19,070 nucleotides of DNA. Source: Ktedonobacterales bacterium. Lineage in GTDB: Bacteria > Chloroflexota > Ktedonobacteria > Ktedonobacterales > JADMIN01. Positions 7,146-12,780 of this stretch are shown here, piece after piece; position 1 is the stretch's first letter, and every line of letters starts with the position of its first letter. The DNA lies in assembly GCA_025450405.1 (NCBI GenBank), contig JANWHL010000115.1:1-19070 (forward strand). The letters run 5' to 3'. Made by a program: the position numbers and the translations under genes. Under the pieces are notes generated by a model. It was not told where the DNA came from. It was given only the letters and a program-made list of their open reading frames with translations, and made no database searches.

Positions 7146-7820
7146 ATGAAAGCCCACATACTGGTCGTGGACGACGACCCGCGCATCACTGAGCTGCTGC
7201 GGCGGACCCTGGCCCTGGAGGGCTATACCATATCGGTGGCGCGTGACGGCACGGAAGGTCTGGCGCGCTTCCTGGAGCGTCCACCCGATGTCATTGTGCT
7301 GGATGTCATGCTGCCGGGTATGGATGGCATTGAGGTCGCCCGCCGGCTGCGCGAAGCCGGCGACAATGTGCCCATCCTGATGCTAACCGCCCGCGACGCC
7401 GTGGCCGATCGGGTCAGGGGCCTGGAGTCGGGCGCCGATGATTACCTCGTCAAGCCGTTCGCGCATGAGGAGCTTGTGGCGCGTGTGCGCGCACTGCTGC
7501 GCCGGGGCCAACCGGACCGTTACGAGGTGCTGCGCGCCGCCGACGTCGAGCTCGACACTGGCACGCGTATCGCCCACCGTGGCGCGCGCGCGATCGAGCT
7601 GTCTCCCACGGAGTACGAATTGTTGTCGCTCTTCCTCCACCGGCCGCGCCAGGTGCTGACCCGCGATATCATCCTGGAGCGGGTGTGGGGGGTCGACTTC
7701 GAGGGGTCCTCAAATGTCCTGGAGGTGTACATCGGGTATCTCCGCGCCAAACTGGAGGCGGGCGGCGAGCCACGCTTGATTCACACGGTTCGGGGGGTGG
7801 GCTATGTCCTCAAGGAGTGA
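7146..7820 (+). CDS. OmpR-family two-component response regulator (MprA-like)
   Basis: This 224-residue protein has a receiver domain (residues 1-~118) with acidic pocket Asp9-Asp10-Asp11, phosphoacceptor Asp53 (VLDVMLPGMDG), Thr81 and Lys103-Pro104. A winged-helix DNA-binding domain follows (~125-224), with the recognition-helix segment SSNVLEVYIGYLRAKL and the final HTVRGVGYVLKE hairpin. It is the cytoplasmic output partner of the kinase that starts 17 bases before its own stop. ATG 7146 begins the conserved domain exactly; AAGGA (7129-7133) lies 12 bases before it, so the SD is weak. OmpR/PhoB-type regulators bind direct repeats with an 11-bp period, which is what is found before its own gene and before four others nearby. 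The MprA-like label comes from overall resemblance. Confidence 0.93.
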   Translation: MKAHILVVDDDPRITELLRRTLALEGYTISVARDGTEGLARFLERPPDVIVLDVMLPGMDGIEVARRLREAGDNVPILMLTARDAVADRVRGLESGADDYLVKPFAHEELVARVRALLRRGQPDRYEVLRAADVELDTGTRIAHRGARAIELSPTEYELLSLFLHRPRQVLTRDIILERVWGVDFEGSSNVLEVYIGYLRAKLEAGGEPRLIHTVRGVGYVLKE

Positions 7821-9519
7821 CACCCCGACCACGACCACCGCGCCGGACGAGTCGGGCGGCGTGGCAACCGCCGCGTCGACCAGCGGCGCCGACGCGGCCG
7901 GGCTCTGGCCGGCGATGCGGCGGGCACTCGCGCCCGCGCGCCGTGTCGCGCGGTGGTCACCACGGGCCAGCGATGGTGTCGGGCCGTGGTGGACACGCTC
8001 ACTCCGTGTTCGGCTCGTTCTCTGGCAGGGGGCCCTGATCGCGCTGGTCCTCGGCGTATTTGGTTTGGTGGTCTACGCACTGACGGCCAATTCGCTGCAG
8101 GAGGGGAACGCGGCGGCCATTCGCGCGGAGGCCCGGATCGCCAACGTCGATCTCGAGCGCAGCCTGTTGCGCCAGCCGCCGTATTGGCCCGACCAGCTTG
8201 CGTTGCCAGTCGTCGACACCTACCACGATCCGGGGGTGGGCGTGCTCGTGGTGGACCGCGCGGGTAAGCAGCACTACCAGTCGGAGTCGGGTCCCACGCC
8301 GAACTTGCCGCTGCCCAGCGCGGTGCTCGAGAGCGTGCGCGCTGGGCAGGTGCGCTGGTACACCGCCGCCGTCAGTGGCGACCACGTGCAGTCCGAGGCG
8401 CTACCCATCTACGCGCCCGGCGCTCAGCACACACCCGACAACATCATTGGCGTGCTGGTGACCGCCAAGACACTGCACGATACCGAAACCGCGCTTGGTG
8501 TGTTGCGCGCGTTGCTTGTGCTGGCGGGGCTGGGCGCGCTCGGAGGCGCACTGATTGGCGGCTGGATCGTCGCGACTGGTCTGCTCCATCCTCTGCTTGA
8601 CGTGGCCGCCACCGCGCGTACCATCGCGCGCTCCGCGGCTTCGGGCACGCGCATCGTCGGCCTGAGCCAGCGGGTGCGGCAGCCGCGCGGACACGACGAA
8701 CTCGCCTATCTGGTGCGCGCGTTCAACACGATGCTGACGGCCCTGGAGGGTGCCTTGGCCACGCAGCGCCGGTTCACCGCCGACGCGTCGCATGAGCTGC
8801 GAGCTCCGCTCACGACGATCCAGGGCAATCTTGGCCTGTTACTCAACCGCGGCGAGGAGCTGCCTCCACAAGAACAGCGCGCCATGCTGACCGATGCGCA
8901 CGCTGAGTCGCTCCGCCTGGGTCTGCTGGTGAACGACCTCCTTGCCCTCGCCCGCGCCGACGTCGCCAGCGATGTCGTTTCCGAACCGGCAACGGCCACG
9001 ACGACGCACGCGCCGGGCGAGCGGCCGGCACAATTGGTGGACCTCGATCGCATCGTGCTTGATCTCGTCCGGCGGTTCCGTGGACGCCGCCCCGCTGAAC
9101 CACTCGCGCCGAAGCTGGAGATCGCGCATATCGAGCCGGTACGTCTGCGCGGCGACGAGGATGGTTTGCGTCGGCTCGCGCTGATCCTGCTAGACAACGC
9201 GATGAAGTACACGCCGGCCGACAAGAAGTCTGGCGGGCGCGGGCGCGACGCGGTGGTCAGCGTTTCGTTGCGCCGGCAGGATGGTCAGGCGATTTTGCGT
9301 GTGCGAGATACCGGCATCGGCATCGATGCCGGGGACCTCCCCCATGTGTTTGAGCCGTTCTATCGCGCGGACCGCGCCCGCGGCCGCCAGGGTACCGGCC
9401 TGGGGCTGTCTATCGCTCGTTCGCTGGCCGACCAGCACGGCGGCGCCATCACGGTGGAGAGCACGCCCGGACTTGGCAGTACGTTTACTGTCACCTTGCC
9501 CGCGCCACCACTGCTTTGA
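7804..9519 (+). CDS. Sensor histidine kinase, partner of the response regulator
   Basis: This is a 571-residue membrane kinase. A cytoplasmic N-terminal tail of about 60 residues, rich in Thr, Ala and Arg, precedes membrane segment 1 (~71-94). An extracytoplasmic sensor region (~95-230) and membrane segment 2 (~233-258) follow, then a HAMP-like linker, the HisKA domain with His330 (TADASHELRAPLTT), and the ATPase domain with the N box around Asn465 (LLDNAMKYTP), DTGIGI, PHVFEPFYR and GTGLGLSIAR. All catalytic boxes are intact. The start at 7804 overlaps the regulator gene by 17 bases, with a GGGGGG run 7 bases before the ATG, so the pair should be translationally coupled. The signal sensed is unknown; MprB/BaeS-like envelope stress is a guess from architecture. 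It is convergent with the second kinase, 25 bases apart. Confidence 0.93.
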   Translation: MSSRSDTPTTTTAPDESGGVATAASTSGADAAGLWPAMRRALAPARRVARWSPRASDGVGPWWTRSLRVRLVLWQGALIALVLGVFGLVVYALTANSLQEGNAAAIRAEARIANVDLERSLLRQPPYWPDQLALPVVDTYHDPGVGVLVVDRAGKQHYQSESGPTPNLPLPSAVLESVRAGQVRWYTAAVSGDHVQSEALPIYAPGAQHTPDNIIGVLVTAKTLHDTETALGVLRALLVLAGLGALGGALIGGWIVATGLLHPLLDVAATARTIARSAASGTRIVGLSQRVRQPRGHDELAYLVRAFNTMLTALEGALATQRRFTADASHELRAPLTTIQGNLGLLLNRGEELPPQEQRAMLTDAHAESLRLGLLVNDLLALARADVASDVVSEPATATTTHAPGERPAQLVDLDRIVLDLVRRFRGRRPAEPLAPKLEIAHIEPVRLRGDEDGLRRLALILLDNAMKYTPADKKSGGRGRDAVVSVSLRRQDGQAILRVRDTGIGIDAGDLPHVFEPFYRADRARGRQGTGLGLSIARSLADQHGGAITVESTPGLGSTFTVTLPAPPLL

Positions 9520-9544
9520 CTGGATGAGGTGTCGTGGTGGCGCC

Positions 9545-10975
9545 TTATCGAGAGGCCGTCCCAGTCAGGATGGGATGGCGGGGCGTCGCTCCAGACTCAG
9601 ACCATGTGCCTTCGATCGGGTCGACCCCGGCGGGGAGTGCCAGCGCGAAGGTGGATCCGCCGCACTCTGTGCTCGACTCCAGCCAGATGGCACCGCCTTG
9701 TGCCTCGACCAGCGTTCGACACAGATACAATCCCAGTCCCGTGCCACTGATCGCGGAGGTGGAGGCGTTGGAGGCGCGGATAAACCGGCCGAAGAGTTGC
9801 CCGCTCTCCTCTTCGGGGATGCCGATGCCCATGTCGCTGACGCGCAGAATGACGAAGGGATCGGCTTCGGGTCCTTGCGACCCGGGCGCCATTGGCCCTG
9901 GGTTGTCCGGCTCGAATTCATCCGGCAGATGCTCCGCGAGGGCAGTGCGGAAAGTGATGGCCAGCGTGACGGCGACTGGGCCGCCGTCAGGGCTGTACTT
10001 GATGGCATTGCCGATCAAGTTGGTAAGCACCTGGCGCATGCGCCGCATGTCCGCCCACGCCGTCACGGTGCCCGTGGCGGGCATGACGGTTATCGCGTGG
10101 CGCGGAGCGGCGTGGCGCTGTTCGTCGCTCACCTCGCGCGCGAGCGCCGCGATATCCAGGCGTTCGAGACGCAGGTCCAACTTGCCCGTCTGGAGTCGCG
10201 AGACGTGGAGGAGATCGTCGGCGAGCAGGTTGAGCCGTCCAAGCAGGTCGTCGATGAGCGCCAGGGCGCGGTGGCTCTGGCCATCCAGTCCGGCCATTTG
10301 GCCGTGACGCGCGCGCCGAAGCAGCAGCTGGGCGTAGCCGCGCGCGCCGGCCAGGGGTGTCGTCAATTCGTGGGACGCGATCGCGATGAATTCATCGGTC
10401 GCGCATAGTGCCGCATCCAGCTTGGTGATCAACTCGCGCTCCCGTTCGCGCAGGCGGCGATGACGCACGACGGCCCACGCGACGGCCGCCTGCGACACCG
10501 CGCCCAGGAGCCGGTTGCCAAGCGCCACGGGATCGTTGCCCACGTGGGGACGGATGCCTGGGCCATGCACCGCGTCCGCTCCGACCCAAACCGCCACGAG
10601 CGTGGCCCCCAGCGCCGCCGCCAGGGCGACTCCCGTCGGCAATCCGGCACCGCGCCGCGAGGGTAGCCAGAGTGTCAGCGCGATTGGCACGACGTAGCAC
10701 ACCGAGATGGCGAGGTCGGTGCGCGTGAAGAGGTCCGCGAGGAACACAGCGAGCCAGGTGACGCCGACGCCGGCAACGACGACTGGCGCACGAACCGCCT
10801 GGCGGCTCGCCCAGGCATACGCGCTGGGCAGGTGCGCGAGCCACTCGCGCGGGCCATGCTCGTCCAGGTGGCGATTGCCAGCGTCCGGCCGCTCCTCCGA
10901 CGAATCTGGTGGGCCGCCCGCGACCCTGGTGGCTATCCGTGTGGCTCGGTGCCCGTCCCGCCCCATCTCGTTCAT
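9545..10975 (-). CDS. Second sensor histidine kinase, no adjacent response regulator
   Basis: This 476-residue protein has about 55 polar residues and then four hydrophobic segments (~64-83, ~88-105, ~111-132, ~155-171), probably a compact membrane sensor with little external loop. HisKA follows with His202 (FIAIASHELTTPLAG), then N box Asn323 (NLIGNAIKYSPDGG), DMGIGIP and GTGLGLYLCR. All catalytic boxes are present. It lacks HAMP, unlike the neighbouring kinase. ATG 10975 has a clear SD (GGGGG, 10985-10981, spacing 5). No regulator gene adjoins it, so it is an orphan that may feed the regulator at 7146 or one elsewhere. Its promoter is the phased site B, with a TATACT -10 at 11045-11040. Confidence 0.92.
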   Translation of the reverse strand: MNEMGRDGHRATRIATRVAGGPPDSSEERPDAGNRHLDEHGPREWLAHLPSAYAWASRQAVRAPVVVAGVGVTWLAVFLADLFTRTDLAISVCYVVPIALTLWLPSRRGAGLPTGVALAAALGATLVAVWVGADAVHGPGIRPHVGNDPVALGNRLLGAVSQAAVAWAVVRHRRLRERERELITKLDAALCATDEFIAIASHELTTPLAGARGYAQLLLRRARHGQMAGLDGQSHRALALIDDLLGRLNLLADDLLHVSRLQTGKLDLRLERLDIAALAREVSDEQRHAAPRHAITVMPATGTVTAWADMRRMRQVLTNLIGNAIKYSPDGGPVAVTLAITFRTALAEHLPDEFEPDNPGPMAPGSQGPEADPFVILRVSDMGIGIPEEESGQLFGRFIRASNASTSAISGTGLGLYLCRTLVEAQGGAIWLESSTECGGSTFALALPAGVDPIEGTWSESGATPRHPILTGTASR

Positions 10976-11039
10976 CGCTTCCCCCTATGACTCATCTGGC
11001 GCCGCGGCCACGGCTGGCGGACCGGTCCAACTCGCCCGC

Positions 11040-11093
11040 AGTATAGACGCCACCCCTGAAGCCAACATGAAACGTCCCTGAGGCGCCGCTGAG
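11040..11093 (-). promoter_or_regulatory. Phased 4 x 11-bp operator and -10 (site B)
   Basis: On the minus strand CTCAGC (from 11093), CTCAGG (11082), TTCATG (11071) and TTCAGG (11060) begin exactly every 11 bases. Four bases (11049-11046) and TATACT (11045-11040) follow. This is the best -10 of the set and the most regular array. It points at the orphan kinase gene starting at 10975, giving a leader of roughly 60 bases. The rest of the 373-base intergenic region holds site C on the other strand and no gene I can support. Confidence 0.7.
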
Positions 11094-11180
11094 ACCGGGC
11101 GGGCGCTGGACCGCGCGCATGTTGGCCGCTGGGTGTGCGGTCTCCGCTGGCTATGGGCTACGTCGCTCCGCGCGGGGGCA

Positions 11181-11234
11181 CTCAGGCTCAGTTCATGACA
11201 TACTCAGGTTGGCCTCATCCCGCTGAGTTACGCT
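11181..11234 (+). promoter_or_regulatory. Phased 4 x 11-bp operator and -10 (site C)
   Basis: CTCAGG (11181), TTCATG (11192), CTCAGG (11203) and CTCATC (11214) begin every 11 bases, followed by 4 bases and TACGCT (11229-11234) as -10. It points at the small membrane protein gene (start 11370 or 11349). It lies 88 bases from site B on the opposite strand, so the two arrays form a divergent pair of promoters that drive transcription away from each other. Confidence 0.65.
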
Positions 11235-11369
11235 CTAGGTGCCCGGAACCAATGGCCCAAAAGTCTCCGGCGGCACCCATGCCTCGCTCCGCCGGGTTCG
11301 CGGTGCGCGTGCCTTGAACATGCGCTCGGTCGGCGCCATCATCAGACCATGTCAGAAAGGAAACTACCT

Positions 11370-11666
11370 GTGAAGTACACGTTCCTTAGCAAGTGGACCG
11401 TTCTCATCCTGACGGCGATCACCGCCGGTCTCGTGTATCTCGGCTACGCACTCACGCTGGGTGCTCCCAGTGGAGCGGAGCACCCCTTCTACGCCATTCT
11501 GGCGCTGGTCGGTGGACTCGTGGTCTACGCCATTGGTTGGCTGATCGCCCTCATCGACTCGATCCAGGAAGGGAAGTGGGGCTGGACTATTTTTCTGATC
11601 CTGCTGCTGCCCATCTGGATCGGACCACTCCTCTACAGCTTCTTTGGCCCGCGCAACACCAAGTAG
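11370..11666 (+). CDS. Small three-segment membrane protein (PLDc_N-like C-terminus)
   Basis: This encodes 98 residues from GTG 11370, which has AAAGGAAA (11356-11363) just upstream; the ATG at 11349 would add seven residues but lacks an SD. Three hydrophobic segments are seen: WTVLILTAITAGLVYLGYAL, FYAILALVGGLVVYAIGWLI and WGWTIFLILLLPIWIGPLLY. The last is followed by SFFGPRNTK, resembling the W...iGpllY...G pattern of the phospholipase D-nuclease N-terminal (PLDc_N) segment found in small membrane proteins. It is probably an inner-membrane accessory or stress protein; no catalytic residues are present. It lies downstream of phased site C, so it may be induced by the local two-component system. 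Confidence 0.8.
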   Translation: MKYTFLSKWTVLILTAITAGLVYLGYALTLGAPSGAEHPFYAILALVGGLVVYAIGWLIALIDSIQEGKWGWTIFLILLLPIWIGPLLYSFFGPRNTK

Positions 11667-11707
11667 CCCGAATAACCAGCTGGTCCGTCACGGGCCATCC
11701 GAGACAA

Positions 11708-11738
11708 CGCGGCGGCACCGGAGATCGGAGCCGCCGCG
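11708..11738. terminator. GC-rich hairpin between convergent genes
   Basis: CGCGGCGGC (11708-11716) and GCCGCCGCG (11730-11738) form a perfect 9-bp stem with a 13-base loop. It lies in the 180-base gap between the convergent membrane-protein gene (ends 11666) and the TerC-family gene (ends 11847). No T run follows, so it is a candidate bidirectional terminator rather than a classical one. Confidence 0.5.
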
Positions 11739-11846
11739 CTTCCGTGCCGAATCCAGTTGAATGGTGGGGGGTGCCCGGGCGTCGGTGCCAGCGGTAGGCA
11801 TCCATCGGACCGGACGTGCACTGGGACCGGTCTTCGGCCACGAGGT

Positions 11847-12578
11847 CTAGCGACGCGCGGGCTCGCGTTCGCGTTCTGGGGCGGTCGTCATGGCGGCCCG
11901 CCGTGACCGGCGATCGCGCGCGCGCAGGAGCAGGTCCGCGATGATGACGAGGCCCAGACCCGCGGCGGGGACCGCGTACGCGGTCCAGGGGTAGGCGGCG
12001 AGCACCGGACCGAGCCGCAGGTCATGCAGCACCATGCTGGCCGCTGTCCAGCCAAGGACAAGCGCGGCAAGATCCAGGAGCAGGGGTAGCCGGCCAATCA
12101 AGGCGGCCACGAGCGCGCTGCCCACCAGCACAATCGCCATGCTGAGCACCAGGCCCCCGGCCAGCAAGGGAATGTTGCCCGCGGCGAGGGCGCCGACCGC
12201 TAGGACGTTGTCGAGGCTCATCGTCACGTCGGCCACGAGGATGGTGAGCAGGGCGCCAAGTAAACTGTGCTTTGCCGGCGCCTCCCCGAGGGTGGCTTCC
12301 GTGTGTCGTCCGGCCAGCAGCCGAATGGCGATAATGATGAGCAGGCCACCGCCGATGGCCTGGAGGAGCGGCAGCTCGAGGAGGATGGTTGCGGCGGCGC
12401 CCAGAGCGATGCGCAGAATCATCGCGCCCGCACCGCCGACGACAAGGGCGATGCGGCGCTGGCGCTGGGGCAGGGCCGCCGCCGCCGCGCCAATGACCAG
12501 CGCGTTGTCGCCGCTCAGCGCCAGGTCCACCAGGATGATGCCGCCCAGCGCGGCGAGTAGCTCGAGCACGCCATTCAT
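11847..12578 (-). CDS. TerC-family integral membrane protein (YjbE-type)
   Basis: This 243-residue protein has about seven membrane segments and two copies of the TerC acidic motif: DLALSGDNALVIG (Asp18, Asp24, Asn25) and DVTMSLDNVLAVG (Asp117, Asp123, Asn124). The family moves metal ions out of the cytoplasm, with manganese the best supported, and helps load exported metalloproteins. A hydrophilic Arg-rich tail ends the protein. The start at 12578 has AAGGGA (12591-12586, spacing 7). TerC genes in many bacteria follow a manganese riboswitch; I find none here, but its leader carries the phased operator site D instead. That places it in the putative two-component regulon. The exact ion is not decidable from sequence. 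Confidence 0.9.
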   Translation of the reverse strand: MNGVLELLAALGGIILVDLALSGDNALVIGAAAAALPQRQRRIALVVGGAGAMILRIALGAAATILLELPLLQAIGGGLLIIIAIRLLAGRHTEATLGEAPAKHSLLGALLTILVADVTMSLDNVLAVGALAAGNIPLLAGGLVLSMAIVLVGSALVAALIGRLPLLLDLAALVLGWTAASMVLHDLRLGPVLAAYPWTAYAVPAAGLGLVIIADLLLRARDRRSRRAAMTTAPEREREPARR

Positions 12579-12650
12579 TCCGATGTCCCTTCGTCGGTCG
12601 CGTCTCTCGCGCGACCGCGCGCGCCGCTCGTTGGATGTGTGATTCCACGT

Positions 12651-12704
12651 ATCCTAGCGTACGCCCGTGAGGAGTGGCTGAGCTCAGGCTGAGACACACC
12701 TGAG
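12651..12704 (-). promoter_or_regulatory. Phased 4 x 11-bp operator and -10 (site D)
   Basis: On the minus strand CTCAGG (from 12704), CTCAGC (12693), CTCAGC (12682) and CTCACG (12671) begin every 11 bases, followed by 4 bases (12660-12657) and TAGGAT (12656-12651). It points at the TerC-family gene, start 12578, leaving a leader of about 65 bases. Because one unit ends in CTGAG, the array also contains small inverted repeats (CTCAGG/CCTGAG), but the 11-bp direct phasing explains more of the bases. Confidence 0.7.
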
Positions 12705-12780
12705 CGTGCCGCGGACGGCATGCCGTCAACAGCGGGAAACACCGCCCGCGCGACGGCGCAAGATTGGCGCCAATCTGTCA

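Noticed and set aside
11135..11317. 60-residue plus-strand frame in the kinase/membrane-protein intergenic region
   Set aside because: No SD, and it is interrupted functionally by phased promoter site C; composition is not protein-like.
12579..12780. yybP-ykoY manganese riboswitch before the TerC-family gene
   Set aside because: The conserved GGGGAGU-type core and three-way junction pieces were not found on the minus strand; the sequence is better explained by four 11-bp-phased units and a -10.
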